A DNA stretch of 64,000 bases, from positions 29,803 to 93,802 of the forward strand of contig CAMJRR010000009.1 of the NCBI GenBank assembly GCA_946408345.1, given 5' to 3'. The notes under the pieces are model-generated. The model was not told the DNA's origin, did no database searches, and was given only the letters and a program-made list of their open reading frames with translations. Positions 8,274 to 19,300 of the stretch are shown here, in pieces; position 1 is the first letter of the stretch, and every line of letters begins with the position of its first letter. The stretch comes from an uncultured Bacteroidales bacterium. GTDB taxonomy: Bacteria > Bacteroidota > Bacteroidia > Bacteroidales > F082. Both the position numbers and the translations under genes were made by a program.

Positions 8274-9329
8274 TTAGCAGGGCTTCCAAATCTGTCCACT
8301 GCAACTGTCACTCTCAGCCCCGGTCACCGAAGCCAAGACATTGGTCTTTTGCTCCAATTTCAACAGTCCGAGGAAAGCAAAAACCAAGGCTTCCTTGTAG
8401 TCGATAATCATCTTTTCGGGGATGACGACCTCGTGCGAACTCCTTGCTTGCAGGCGTTCCATAAGGAACTTGTTCCTCGCACCGCCTCCGGTGACGAGAA
8501 TCTTTCCCTTGGGCAGATGACTCACTCCCAATGCAATTTGCAGGGCGATGTGCTCCACAAAGGTGGCCAGCATATCGGAAACGGAAAGACCTTGCAAGAG
8601 ACCTTTTTGATTGGCCTCGAAGAACTCACGACCTAACGACTTGGGCGGAAACTGTCCATAGAAAGGATGCCTGTTCAGTTGCTTCAACAGCGTGATGTTG
8701 ACTTCGCCGTTACGTGCCAGCTCACCATCGCAGTCGTAAGGCAGGCCTTTCATCTGGGCAAGATAGTTGAGGGCTTGATTGGCGATGCAGAGGTCGAAGG
8801 CGATGCGCTTGCCATCTTCGTCGTAGGAGACGTTGGCAATGCCGCCGATATTGAGGCAGATATCATAGTCGCCAAAAAGCAACTTGTCGCCAATGGGAAC
8901 AAACGGTGCACCCTGTCCGCCCTTGCTGACATCCTCGCTGCGGAAATCATTGATGACGGTGAAACCACAAGCCTTGGCCAGTTCTTGCCCATCACCGATT
9001 TGCAAGGTATAATGCTCTTCAGGACGGTGGAAGATGGTGTGCCCGTGCGAGGCCACGAAGTCGGGAGTGACATTGTGTTTTTGAGCAAAAGCAAGTACCT
9101 GTTCACCAAGGTATTTGCCATAGTCCTTGTCCAGCTGCACCAAGTCTTCGGACTGTTTGTGGAAGGCTTCTGAGAGTTGATGGCTCCAGTATTCGGGATA
9201 AGGTAGGGTCTCGGCCTGCAAGATTTGGAAGTGGTATTTGTCGTCCTCTTCTTTGAAGCGCACAAGGGCGATATCCAGCCCGTCTAACGAGCTGCCCGAC
9301 ATTAATCCTATGGCGATGTAAGGATTCAA
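8274..9329 (-). CDS. anmK: Anhydro-N-acetylmuramic acid kinase
   Basis: A 351-residue sugar kinase of the ASKHA fold. It phosphorylates and opens 1,6-anhydro-MurNAc to MurNAc-6-phosphate in peptidoglycan recycling. Family marks include AIGLMSGSSLDGLDIAL at the N-terminus, SHGHTIFHRP, LQIGDGQ, NDFRSEDVSKGGQGAP, LNIGGIAN, and VTGGGARNKFL near the C-terminus. The only start that keeps the first beta strand (N-P-Y-I-A-I-G-L-M-S-G) is a TTG at 9327-9329, because an in-frame stop lies two codons further upstream and the next ATG would cut the phosphate-binding loop. It lies upstream of murF in the same direction, which fits a cell-wall grouping. Confidence 0.93.
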   Translation of the reverse strand: MNPYIAIGLMSGSSLDGLDIALVRFKEEDDKYHFQILQAETLPYPEYWSHQLSEAFHKQSEDLVQLDKDYGKYLGEQVLAFAQKHNVTPDFVASHGHTIFHRPEEHYTLQIGDGQELAKACGFTVINDFRSEDVSKGGQGAPFVPIGDKLLFGDYDICLNIGGIANVSYDEDGKRIAFDLCIANQALNYLAQMKGLPYDCDGELARNGEVNITLLKQLNRHPFYGQFPPKSLGREFFEANQKGLLQGLSVSDMLATFVEHIALQIALGVSHLPKGKILVTGGGARNKFLMERLQARSSHEVVIPEKMIIDYKEALVFAFLGLLKLEQKTNVLASVTGAESDSCSGQIWKPC

Positions 9330-9397
9330 AATTTAAAGATTTAAAGATTTAAGATTCTGTTCGCTTTGCGTAATTTTGAATTTTGAATTTTAAATTA

Positions 9398-10675
9398 TCA
9401 AAGCAATGGTAACACTTTTTCCAGTTGCACACTATGCGAGCCTTTGACGAGTATCGTTTTCCTATGGATGGGATGAGTCTCAAGGTATAGGCACAAGTCA
9501 TCCACTTTTTCGAAGGTCTTCCAATCAGGATTCTCGTTATAGGCGCTGAAGTTCGACCCGACCAACAAAGCCTCTTTGAATTTCAGTTCCTTCATCAAGC
9601 CAAGGATATTGCGGTGCTCCTCTTCAGAGGCCGTACCCAACTCGCGCATGTCACCTAATATTAATAGGTGTTGTTCGCCGCAGATGCTGGCGAAGTTGAT
9701 TAAGGCGGCCCGCATCGAAGTGGGGTTGGCGTTGTAGGCATCCATGATGATGCGGTTTTTCCCGGTCTCAATCACCTGCGAACGGCTGTTGGTGGGGGTG
9801 TAGGCCTCCAAGGCCTCGATGATGGCGTTCTCGTCAACACCAAAATACTGTCCCACGCCGATGGCGGCAGCAACGTTTTCAAAATTGTAAGTACCTACAA
9901 GATGGGTCTGTATGAGATGTTTCTTCCAAACGACACTCAGATAAGGGGCGCAGGCACCAGGTGCCACAGGCGTGTCAGCAGCGCAATGGCGACCGTAGCT
10001 GATGCGTGTCTGGCCTTCAGATTGTTCCCAAAGCAGCGGGTTGCCCTGATTGACGAACACGGCCTTGCCATGGTTTTTGATATGCCTGTACAATTCTGTT
10101 TTGGTCTTGATGACGCCTTCGAAGCTGCCAAATCCTTCCAAATGTGCCTTCCCGATGTTGGTGATGAGGCCATAGTCGGGGTCGGCAATCTTGCAGAGGA
10201 AGTCAATTTCACCAGGATGGTTGGCACCCATTTCCACGACTGCAATCTCGGTTTCGGGCTTGATGCTCAGTAGGGTGAGCGGCACGCCGATGTGGTTGTT
10301 GAGGTTGCCCATCGTGTGGATGATGTTGTATTTCTTGGCTAGAACTGCCGAGACAAGCTCTTTGGTGGTCGTCTTGCCATTAGTGCCAGTGATGCTAAGC
10401 ACTGTGGCCGTGCTCTGTTGGCGGTGGTAGGCTGCGAGGTCTTGCAATGTCTTCAACGAATCGTCTACGATGAGGATGCGTTCGTGCTGAGGCAACTCTT
10501 TTCGGTCTGCTACGACGAGGCTGGCTATGCCTTCTTCGGCCACTTGCAAAGCAAAGTCATTGGCATCATAGTTCTCGCCTTTGAGGGCAAAGAAGACGAC
10601 ATCGCGCTCAATTTTACGACTATCGGTAGAGATTTTGTGGGCTTTTTGGAAATGTTTGTAAATTGTTTCTATCAT
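9398..10675 (-). CDS. murF: UDP-N-acetylmuramoyl-tripeptide--D-alanyl-D-alanine ligase
   Basis: The last cytoplasmic Mur ligase. It adds D-Ala-D-Ala to UDP-MurNAc-tripeptide with ATP. The N-terminal domain has ISTDSRKIERDVVFFALKG. The central ATPase has ITGTNGKTTTKELV (P-loop) and VEMGANHPGEIDFL. The C-terminal domain has DAYNANPTSMRAAL and LGDMRELG. I place the start at M-I-E-T-I-Y-K-H-F (ATG 10673-10675), which matches the usual beginning; an ATG six codons upstream (10693) is also possible. Length is 425 residues, normal for Bacteroidota. It lies between gldJ and anmK, all leftward. Confidence 0.93.
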   Translation of the reverse strand: MIETIYKHFQKAHKISTDSRKIERDVVFFALKGENYDANDFALQVAEEGIASLVVADRKELPQHERILIVDDSLKTLQDLAAYHRQQSTATVLSITGTNGKTTTKELVSAVLAKKYNIIHTMGNLNNHIGVPLTLLSIKPETEIAVVEMGANHPGEIDFLCKIADPDYGLITNIGKAHLEGFGSFEGVIKTKTELYRHIKNHGKAVFVNQGNPLLWEQSEGQTRISYGRHCAADTPVAPGACAPYLSVVWKKHLIQTHLVGTYNFENVAAAIGVGQYFGVDENAIIEALEAYTPTNSRSQVIETGKNRIIMDAYNANPTSMRAALINFASICGEQHLLILGDMRELGTASEEEHRNILGLMKELKFKEALLVGSNFSAYNENPDWKTFEKVDDLCLYLETHPIHRKTILVKGSHSVQLEKVLPLL

Positions 10676-10753
10676 ATTGTTTCTATTTGACATCAGAACT
10701 TCAGGACTTAAACCCTTCAACAGGCCTAGGATGGCCTTGGCTGTTAATGAAAG

Positions 10754-10780
10754 AAGCCGCCTGATCGGGTCAAACGGCTT
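10754..10780 (-). terminator. Probable terminator after gldJ
   Basis: On the minus strand AAGCCG, a 15-base loop, CGGCTT and then TCTTTC. The stem is short and the U-run imperfect, so partial readthrough into murF is possible. Confidence 0.5.
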
Positions 10781-10809
10781 CAATACTATCATGAAAAAGA
10801 ATCTACTAT

Positions 10810-12300
10810 TTACTTTGCAAAGGAGCTGCCCACCTTGTTCATCGCGCAACGGAAACCAATGGTGGAGGCAGACTGGTTTTGGTTGAGGTAGCGACGCGTG
10901 CCAGGACTCAGATAGTAAGGACCATCAGCCCAAGATCCTCCTTTGTACACCCTAGATTCATCGCTGATGAGCGTAGTACCAGGAGTATCGTTGGTGGCAA
11001 AATCATACATCTCTTTAGTGAAGGCGCTTTGGTCGTCTTGAGGATCGCTCCAGCGGTTACGGATGGCTGACATATAGTCACCGTCATCGTAGTTGGAATT
11101 AAAGCTGGTACGATAGTTTTGGCGTTTGGCCGCTTCTTCTTGGGGGATGGGTTCCCTGCGGATACGTCCGAGGGAGTCTTTTTGCAGCAGGAAGCCTTCG
11201 TCGTCGACAGCCTTGCGGGTAAATACGTTACCACGGAAAGGACTATAATCAGCCACATCTTCGAAGGTCAAAGGACGGTAGACATCCTGGCACCATTCTG
11301 CGACATTACCAGCCATATTGTACAGACCGTAGTCGTTGGGCCAATAGGAGCCAACAGGTGCTGGTAGGGCGGCACCATCATTCAGGTTGCCGGCAACACC
11401 CATATAGTCGCCAGGACCTCTCTTGAAGTTGGCCATAAAGCTGCCATAATACCTCTTATTGTCGGTGCGGAGACCGTCGCCACTCCAGGGATACACTTTG
11501 CGTTCGCTAACAATTTCATTGCTGGTGTTGCCCACCAATCCGACCGCAGCATATTCCCATTCGGCTTCCGTAGGCAAGCGGTAGGAAGGCAGCAGAATGC
11601 CATCATCCATCCTGACATTACGCATACCATCACCACCCTTTGAAAGGTCTTTCTTGCCGTTCTTCACCTTGCCGGTATATTGGCCTGCAAGGTAGGCATC
11701 GGTGTTGAAGTTTTCTTCGTCTTGTTGGGTTGGGTCCCAATCGAGAATGCCGGCCTCAACGAGCATCAACTCGTTGACACGGTCGGTTCGCCATGCGCAA
11801 TAGTCATTGGCTTGAACCCAGGTCACACCCACCACAGGATAGTCGTTGTAGGAGGGATGTCGGAAATAAATCTCAACCATAGGCTCATTGTATGACAAAC
11901 GGTCACGCCAAACCAAAGTGTCGGGTGCTGCATTACGTACTACTTGAGGATAGTTTTGGCCATAAACGCGGTTCAGCCAGTAGATGTACTCACGGTAGTC
12001 CACGTTGCTGACTTCGGTGCGATCCATCAAGAAGGAGGGTACGGTGACTTTGCGGGGCGAGTTGTCCCACGAATAAGTCAGGTTGTCTGTTGTGGAGCCC
12101 ATAACAAATGTGCCACCTTCGATGGCAATTAGGCCGGGACCAATTTCCTGGTCGTTGATTTCTGTAACTTCAAAGCCTCCATTGTTGGCATCGTTGTAAG
12201 CCCAGCCCGTAGTACGAGAGGACTTTTTGGAGCAAGAAACTGTCAGCAATCCTGCCAAAACGATGATGGCGAATGTCTTGAATCCTTGTTTTCTATACAT
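10810..12300 (-). CDS. gldJ: T9SS/gliding lipoprotein GldJ
   Basis: A 496-residue lipoprotein with signal peptide and lipobox (LLTVSCSKK). A SUMF1/formylglycine-generating-enzyme-like domain follows, with IEGGTFVMGSTTDN, RTEVSNVDYREYIYW, YRLPTEAEWEYAA, YNMAGNVAEWCQDVY, VYKGGSWADG and IGFRCAM. The lead-in TGWAYNDANNGGFE is characteristic of GldJ rather than GldK/PorK. GldJ supports the outer-membrane ring of the type IX secretion system and, in gliders, motility. It is divergent from the two PorU-type genes and porV; as I recall, gldJ lies next to porU and porV in Flavobacterium too. No sign of damage. Confidence 0.85.
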   Translation of the reverse strand: MYRKQGFKTFAIIVLAGLLTVSCSKKSSRTTGWAYNDANNGGFEVTEINDQEIGPGLIAIEGGTFVMGSTTDNLTYSWDNSPRKVTVPSFLMDRTEVSNVDYREYIYWLNRVYGQNYPQVVRNAAPDTLVWRDRLSYNEPMVEIYFRHPSYNDYPVVGVTWVQANDYCAWRTDRVNELMLVEAGILDWDPTQQDEENFNTDAYLAGQYTGKVKNGKKDLSKGGDGMRNVRMDDGILLPSYRLPTEAEWEYAAVGLVGNTSNEIVSERKVYPWSGDGLRTDNKRYYGSFMANFKRGPGDYMGVAGNLNDGAALPAPVGSYWPNDYGLYNMAGNVAEWCQDVYRPLTFEDVADYSPFRGNVFTRKAVDDEGFLLQKDSLGRIRREPIPQEEAAKRQNYRTSFNSNYDDGDYMSAIRNRWSDPQDDQSAFTKEMYDFATNDTPGTTLISDESRVYKGGSWADGPYYLSPGTRRYLNQNQSASTIGFRCAMNKVGSSFAK

Positions 12301-12382
12301 TGTTGATCAGATTTGTTATCTATTAACTCGAATAATAAGCGATTATTGTATACGCTTCGCGAAATTTTTCAAAAAAATCACG

Positions 12383-12390
12383 CAAATTTA
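12383..12390 (-). promoter_or_regulatory. -7 box for gldJ
   Basis: TAAATTTG on the minus strand, about 80 bases upstream of the gldJ ATG, in the 258-bp region shared with the divergent porU promoter. A weaker TATCTTCG on the plus strand near 12474 may serve porU. Nothing else is seen in this gap. Confidence 0.5.
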
Positions 12391-12558
12391 TGGACTTTTT
12401 TTGAATCTGAGAGCATTTTTGGCGATTTTTATTATTTTTCAATTTTTCATTTTGCTATGCAATTTTTTTGACGTATCTTCGTTGACGTTTTGGGAGAGGT
12501 GAACAAATAAAGGTGTGATTGTTGTAAAAGCTTGATTTCCAAATAATAGAGATGATTT

Positions 12559-15500
12559 ATGCAAAGTAAAACACGTTTATATTCTTTGTTTTTTTTGGCG
12601 GCGTTTGCCCTTTGGGCTCCTGTTTCCTTGTGGGGGCAGGTTAGGATGCACTATCCGATTCGTTTGCAATGGAATGGGGTCGTTCAAGAATGTTATGACT
12701 CAGACACCTTATTTTATATAGGTCTTGAGTCAGCGGATTACGATGGCGTAATGCCTGTGTATTGCCAATCGTTTCCCATTTACGATGATGCGGTAAAACT
12801 GGATGTGCGTCTCCAGGATGTGAAATCCGAGCCTTTTTCTGCTGAAGAAATGCAAGTGGCTCGCAATTTTTTATGTGATCCTGATTTTGTGGTAGATGCT
12901 ATTCCACTACGGTCGCGTGATGAAGCATTTCTTTCAGTTCGTATCGTGCCTTTCCGCCAAAATGGCGGCCAGTACGAAAAACTGGTTTCAGCCAATCTGT
13001 CTGTGACATTGATGCCCGATTATAGTGCTCAACGGTCAAATCCAACTTATGCGAATCGCTCGGTTATGGCATCGGGCGAGTGGTACAAGATTGGTCTATC
13101 CGAAACGGGCATCTATAAACTGACAGCCTCCGACTTGTCCGAATTGGGCATCAATGTGTCAAATATTGACCCCCGTCAAATCCGTATCTATCACAATGGG
13201 GGTGGTGTGCTGCCGGAGATGAATGCCGTTTCTCGTCCGGACGATTTGGTGGAAGTGCCCATTTTTGTGTCGGGTGAGGCTGACGGTCGTTTCGACAACA
13301 ATGATTACATTTTGTTTTACGGACGCGGCCCTGTGTGCTGGTCACTCGAATCTGACAAAACTGCCTATACACATACGCAGAATCCATACGATGACTATGC
13401 TTACGCTTTCATCGTCGTGGGCTTGGGCCAAGGCAAACGCATTGGCGAGGCTACTTCGCCTCCGGGAATTGTCAATGAAGTTGTTGGTCAATTTCTTGAT
13501 TATCAGGTATATGAAAATGACCAATTCAACTTGAACCATACGGGACGTACCTATTATGGCGACAAGATGAACTTCACTTCTTCTAAGAGTTTCGATTTCA
13601 GCTTTCCCAATGTGGTAGTTTCAAATACTTGTTGGGTGAAGACCGCCTTGGCGGGACGCAATTTCCAATCGGCTAATTTTGAGGTTTGGGTTGATGGCAT
13701 GAATAAAGCCACCTATTCCATTGCTACAACAACCAGCTCGACACAAGATCCTTACGGAAAGGAAGTGGGAGGATGGGTCAGTGCTTTGCCTTCCAAGGAG
13801 ACGGTGAGTGTTACACTGAAGCACAATTCCTTCGGTTCTTCTTCCACCTCAGAGGGTTACGTTGATTACATTCTCGTTAATGCGTGGCGCCATCTGACGT
13901 TTACTGGCGGACAGATGCTTTTCCGTAATCCGGAGGCTTCAGTCGTCAATATGATTTATGAGTATCGTCTGGCGAATGCTTCGCAGCAGACGCAAGTTTG
14001 GGATGTCACCGACCCGAAGAATCCTGCCATCGTGAAAGGTCAGCTCAGCGGTTCTTCTTTCAGTTTCAAAGTGATTGGCAACCGTAAAAACGAGTTTGTT
14101 GCTCACAATGGCAGCGACTATCATACAGCAAAAGCGATGGGGAAGGTCGCCAATCAGAACCTGCACGGTGTCCGTGATATGGATTTCGTCATTCTTACCT
14201 ATGCTGATTTTATGCCGCAAGCGGAGCGTATCAAAGCGATTCACAATACTTTGGATCCTGAATTGAATATTTATATCACCACCCCAGAGCTGATTTACAA
14301 TGAGTTTTCTTGTGGAGCAAAAGATATTACTGCTATCCGCGACTTCTGCCGTATGCTTTACCTAGACAGCAATCCCGGCCATCGAATCAAGTATCTCCTG
14401 CTCTTAGGTGACTGCTCCTTTGACTATAAGAACCGTGACGGCATCGTTGATTTCGTGCCTTCCTACGAAACGGTTCTTTCGCTAGATATGAACAAGACTT
14501 TTGTCACCGACGACTTTTTTGGTTTTATGGACGAAAATGAAGGCAATATTGGCAGTTCGTTGGCCGACATTGGCATAGGCCGTTTCCCGGTGCAGACTTT
14601 GGAACAGGCCACTCAGATGGTGAACAAAATTGAGCGTTATATTGTGAAAGATGAGACCACTATGCAACCTTGGCGCAATACGGTCACTTTCTTCACGGAT
14701 GATGAGAGTGGGTTCGTTAGCAATGCGGAGAGTCTGGCGGGAAATCTGAAGAATGTAGGAGGTGAAGGCGTTGTTGTCGACAAGATTTATCTGGATGCCT
14801 ATCCTCAAGTCAGTGCTCCGGGTGGTGAGATTGCCCCCGAAGTGAATGCGGCCATCAACGGCAGAATAGAGAAGGGGACGCTGGTGCTCAACTATGTCGG
14901 TCATGGCGGTGAGGTTCAGCTTTCAGAAGAGAAGATTTTGCAACGACGCGATGTGGATTCGTGGCGTAATGCCCCGATGTATCCGTTGATGATTACAGGT
15001 ACCTGCGAGTTTAGCCGTTACGATGACCACAATCGTACTTCCTTGGGTGAATATTCCTTTTTGAGTCAATATGGAGGTATGATAGCAATGTTTACCACTT
15101 CGAGAGTGACTCATGGCCCCCATAACCAAAGCTTTGCGGAAGGTGTTTATCGCAATTTGTTCCGCATTTATGGCGAAGAGCATTACCGTTTGGGCGATGT
15201 GTACAGAATGGCGAAAACCACAGGCAATGATGTGGAGAAACGCTATGTCTTTTTTGGTGACCCTGCTTTACGTTTGGCGTATCCCAAGTGGAAAGTGGAG
15301 ACGCTGAGCATCAATGGGCAATTTCCTGGATACGAATCGGACTCCACCCAAATCAACGACACGGTATGGCAGACTTATCCTGTTTGTCGTGATACTATCA
15401 GAGCCTTGCAACCTGTTGTAATTGAGGGTGCTGTGAAAGACTTGGATGGTCAAGTGGCTTCCAATTTCAATGGTGTGGTGAGCGTGATTGTATATGATAA

Positions 15501-16398
15501 GGAAACTGAATTCACTGCCAATAATATTAACTTCAAATTACGTAATAGTGTGATTTTTAACGGAAAGACCAAAGCAAAGAATGGTAAGTTCAAGATTGAC
15601 TTTATAGTGCCACGTGATATTTCCTATCGCTTTGGTCAGGGCTTGATTAATTATTATGCAACAGACTATGAGGTGGAGGCTAATGGAAACTGTGATGCTT
15701 TCATTATAGGTGGTTTTTATGACGAAGCATATGATGATGATGAATCACCGAAAGTCAGGCTCTTCATTGATGACACACTCTTTGTGAACGGTGGTTTGAC
15801 GGGTCAAAGTCCAATGTTGCTGGCCTTTGTTGAGGACGAAAGTGGCATCAATACGACAGGTGCAGGAATCGGTCACGACATCTCGGCCACCTTAATTGGA
15901 CCATCGAAAAAGGTTTATTGTCTGAATGACTATTTCGTTTCTGCTCTCGACCAGCCAGGCAAGGGTGTCATCACATACAAGATGCAAGACCTTGCAGACG
16001 GCGACTACACATTGACTCTCAAGGTCTGGGATATTTATAACAATTCTGGTACGGCTACCATCAGCTTTACAGTGGTCAACAATAGCGGTATGGTCATCGA
16101 GAATGCTTTCAATGCCCCCAATCCGGTGACTGACGAAACCCATTTTGTGTTCGACCATAATCAGGTAGGCAACAATTTGAAGGTGGATATATACATTTTT
16201 GATATTATGGGTCGTTGGGTGACCACGCTTTCCGATCAGGTGGCGGGTACCTCAACGCGTATTACACCCATTCGCTGGGATGGTCGTGGCGCTCGTGGCG
16301 ATAGCTTACGCAATGGTGTATACATTTATCGTATTGTGGCCACTAACGACAACGGTGAAACAGCAACTTTGGTTTCAAAATTAGTACTAAGTAAATGA
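12559..16398 (+). CDS. porU: PorU-type C25 sortase, first copy
   Basis: A 1279-residue secreted protein with a signal peptide ending near LWGQVRM. A long N-terminal beta region is followed by a gingipain-like C25 peptidase domain. The presumed catalytic His is in NYVGHGGE (about residue 782) and the Cys in ITGTCEFSRYD (about residue 816). The C-terminus is a T9SS type A sorting domain, with APNPVTDETHFVF, IFDIMGR and GVYIYRIVA. PorU is the T9SS signal peptidase/sortase that removes C-terminal signals from cargo and links them to A-LPS at the cell surface. The gene overlaps the next PorU-type gene by ATGA. It is longer than Porphyromonas PorU and closer to flavobacterial length. Confidence 0.85.
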   Translation: MQSKTRLYSLFFLAAFALWAPVSLWGQVRMHYPIRLQWNGVVQECYDSDTLFYIGLESADYDGVMPVYCQSFPIYDDAVKLDVRLQDVKSEPFSAEEMQVARNFLCDPDFVVDAIPLRSRDEAFLSVRIVPFRQNGGQYEKLVSANLSVTLMPDYSAQRSNPTYANRSVMASGEWYKIGLSETGIYKLTASDLSELGINVSNIDPRQIRIYHNGGGVLPEMNAVSRPDDLVEVPIFVSGEADGRFDNNDYILFYGRGPVCWSLESDKTAYTHTQNPYDDYAYAFIVVGLGQGKRIGEATSPPGIVNEVVGQFLDYQVYENDQFNLNHTGRTYYGDKMNFTSSKSFDFSFPNVVVSNTCWVKTALAGRNFQSANFEVWVDGMNKATYSIATTTSSTQDPYGKEVGGWVSALPSKETVSVTLKHNSFGSSSTSEGYVDYILVNAWRHLTFTGGQMLFRNPEASVVNMIYEYRLANASQQTQVWDVTDPKNPAIVKGQLSGSSFSFKVIGNRKNEFVAHNGSDYHTAKAMGKVANQNLHGVRDMDFVILTYADFMPQAERIKAIHNTLDPELNIYITTPELIYNEFSCGAKDITAIRDFCRMLYLDSNPGHRIKYLLLLGDCSFDYKNRDGIVDFVPSYETVLSLDMNKTFVTDDFFGFMDENEGNIGSSLADIGIGRFPVQTLEQATQMVNKIERYIVKDETTMQPWRNTVTFFTDDESGFVSNAESLAGNLKNVGGEGVVVDKIYLDAYPQVSAPGGEIAPEVNAAINGRIEKGTLVLNYVGHGGEVQLSEEKILQRRDVDSWRNAPMYPLMITGTCEFSRYDDHNRTSLGEYSFLSQYGGMIAMFTTSRVTHGPHNQSFAEGVYRNLFRIYGEEHYRLGDVYRMAKTTGNDVEKRYVFFGDPALRLAYPKWKVETLSINGQFPGYESDSTQINDTVWQTYPVCRDTIRALQPVVIEGAVKDLDGQVASNFNGVVSVIVYDKETEFTANNINFKLRNSVIFNGKTKAKNGKFKIDFIVPRDISYRFGQGLINYYATDYEVEANGNCDAFIIGGFYDEAYDDDESPKVRLFIDDTLFVNGGLTGQSPMLLAFVEDESGINTTGAGIGHDISATLIGPSKKVYCLNDYFVSALDQPGKGVITYKMQDLADGDYTLTLKVWDIYNNSGTATISFTVVNNSGMVIENAFNAPNPVTDETHFVFDHNQVGNNLKVDIYIFDIMGRWVTTLSDQVAGTSTRITPIRWDGRGARGDSLRNGVYIYRIVATNDNGETATLVSKLVLSK

Positions 16399-19300
16399 AA
16401 ATCAGTATGAAAATGAGAAATATATTTGTCGCCACAATAGCTTTATTGACTATGCTTTTCGGGCAATTGGTCTGGGCACAGGACAATACTTATCATTCTG
16501 TGTTGAGCGAACACACGTGGTATCGTCTTTCGGTGACGCAGGAGGGTGCATATCAGTTGGATTATGCAACATTGCAAGCTATGGGCATAAATATGAATGG
16601 ATTGAATCCGAACCAAATACGATTGTTTGGCAATCCATCAGGGGCTTTGCCAGAGAGGAATTCTGACAACCGCCCTGATGACCTGACGGAAATGGCTATT
16701 TGTGTCACGGGAGCTGATGATGGCAGTTTCGATACCGGTGACTTGGTGTTATTCTATGGTCAAGAGCCCACGCGTTGGGTGCTGGTCGACAATGGCAAAA
16801 GGACTTACCAGCGTGAACGCAACTATTATTCTGACACCACCTATTATTATTTGTGCGTCGATAGTGGAACGGAAGGTATGAGGGTGGGGGAGAAGACCAG
16901 CCTTGATTTGGACGGAGCCACGACCGTCATCTCTGAATTTCCTGATTTTTTTTGGCATGAGGAAGAACTGTTTTCACCTTATTCCATCGGACAAAACTGG
17001 TTTGGTGAGATGCTTTCGTCTGAGAATCCTGCTCTTGTTATCCCGTTTGTTTTTCCCAATCTGGTGAAAACGAAAGCTTTGAGGATGCGCTCTCAAGTAT
17101 TGGGTCGCATTAGCAAGAACTTTATGTATTACAATATGCGAATCAACGACAATCTTATTGCTGACAATGAAAAGATAAAGAGCTTTGGCAATCATGAATA
17201 TGGCAAATTATCATCATCCGATAAGCAACTTATTCTTGATTCCGACACCGCCGCATTCGAACTGAGTCTTGTTACAGGTTCTGCGGCATCGTTGTATCTC
17301 GATTATGTTGAAGTCTACGGATGGCGTCTGTTGAAGCGTTCGAACAGCAACTTTCTTTTCCGTTTGATGCCGAGCCAGTTTGGAGACAACAAAAGTGCTA
17401 TTTGGGTGCAAAACACCAATGCCGACCATTTGCTTTGGGACGTGACATCTCCAATGCGGCCCATATTGCAAGAAGGAGTGCTGAGTGCTGACAACCTAGT
17501 CTTTGCCACGAATGAAAAAACGGAGAAACGCTATGTGTTGTTTAAGCCCACGGAGGCCTATCATATTTCTAATTGGACGGTTTTGCATAACCAGAATCTG
17601 CATAGTATAAGTCAAGCCGATAACTTGATACTCACTTCTGCTCTTTTTATGGAGCAGGCACAAACTTTGGCTGACTATCACGCAGAGCGGGATGGCCTGA
17701 CAAGTGTGGTCGTCGATGTGAATGAAATCTATAATGAGTTCTCAACTGGCATCCCCGACCCATCAGGTGTACGCGACTTTGTCCGCATGGTGTATCGTCG
17801 TAGCGAGGGTCGGCTGAAGTATCTGACCCTTTTCGGAAGGGCCTCATTCGATTTTCGTGACATCAATGGGTATGGAAAGAATTTTGTTCCAACTTATGAG
17901 ACTATGGAGGATCCGCAATATGAGTTGAGTTTCTGTACCGATGACTTTTTTGCACTAATGGACGCCAGCGAAGGTTTGAATAGTAAAGGCCATGTCGATA
18001 TTGGTGTGGGACGTATATCGGTGTCAACAGTGGAGGAGGCGGAGACGATGCTGCGTAAGCTGAAACATTATGACGATACGGCGGCTTCGTATGGTGAATG
18101 GAAGACGGACCTTCTTCTCTTTGCGGACAACGAACAATGGAGTTATGTGAATTATTCCGAAATCTATGATCGGATGCTTGATACGGTTTGCCCGCCTTTG
18201 ACGAAAAAGAAAGTGTTTTGCGGTGCGTATCCTACGATGAATACATCGAGTGGAGTGGAGATTCCCGGTGCCAATGCCGATTTGATGCATGCTTTCGACA
18301 AGGGTGTGCTTGTCGTTATGTACACAGGTCACGGTGGCGTTAGGGGGCTGACAGGTGAGAGTGTTTTCACCAATGCCGACATCGCCGCGCTTGCCAATTA
18401 CGATAGGATGCCTTTTGTGTATACCGCTACATGCGAGTTCGCTAAATATGATAATCCTCTGCTTGTTTCGGCAGGAGAGGAGATGCTGTTGAATCCTCGT
18501 GGTGGTTGTGTGGCGTTGTATACTTGCTGCCGACCTACCATTGGTCTTCATAACGATTGCCAAACGAGAGCTCTGATTCCGTTGCTGTCGCAACGAGACG
18601 AAGAGGGAAGACCGCTACGATATGGTGACATTATTAGGCAGGCGAAAAGCGACGCTATCAATTTCGACAATCAGGGTAATAAAAACATCCGATTCCTTTT
18701 TTTGGGTGATCCGGCAATGCGTTTTCCCTTGCCCGAAAAATGCATTGCATTGCAAAAAATCAATGGCTCGTTGGTGAGTGATGCCACCGACATTGATCTT
18801 CACGCTATGAGTATGGTCACGGTGGAAGGTGTGGTAACGGATATTGACGGCGGACATGATTCGGAATTCAATGGTACCTTGTGGGCGCGTTTCTTCGACC
18901 AGAAAACCAAGGTCCATGTGAAGTTTGATAACAATAGTACACGAGATGTGTATTATCATAAGGACGTACTTTACCAAGGCAAAGCTAGTGTGACGGAAGG
19001 TCGTTTCAGCTTGTCCTTCCAAGTGCCTAAGGATATTATGTTTGGCGATGGTAAACCTCGCTTTAGTTTCTATGCCTATGATTCCATACGGGGTGTTGAT
19101 GCTATGGGCAAGTTCGACGATCTTACTTTAGGTGGTGTCGACCCCGCTATGGTATCTGACGACCAAGGCCCCATCATCTCTTTCTATTGGAATTCGCCAA
19201 GTTTTGAGGATGGCCAAACAGTTGAACGGCAAGGAGTGCTTTATGCGGACCTCTATGATGCCCAAGGTATCTATCATTACGACTATAGTTTGGGTCGTGA

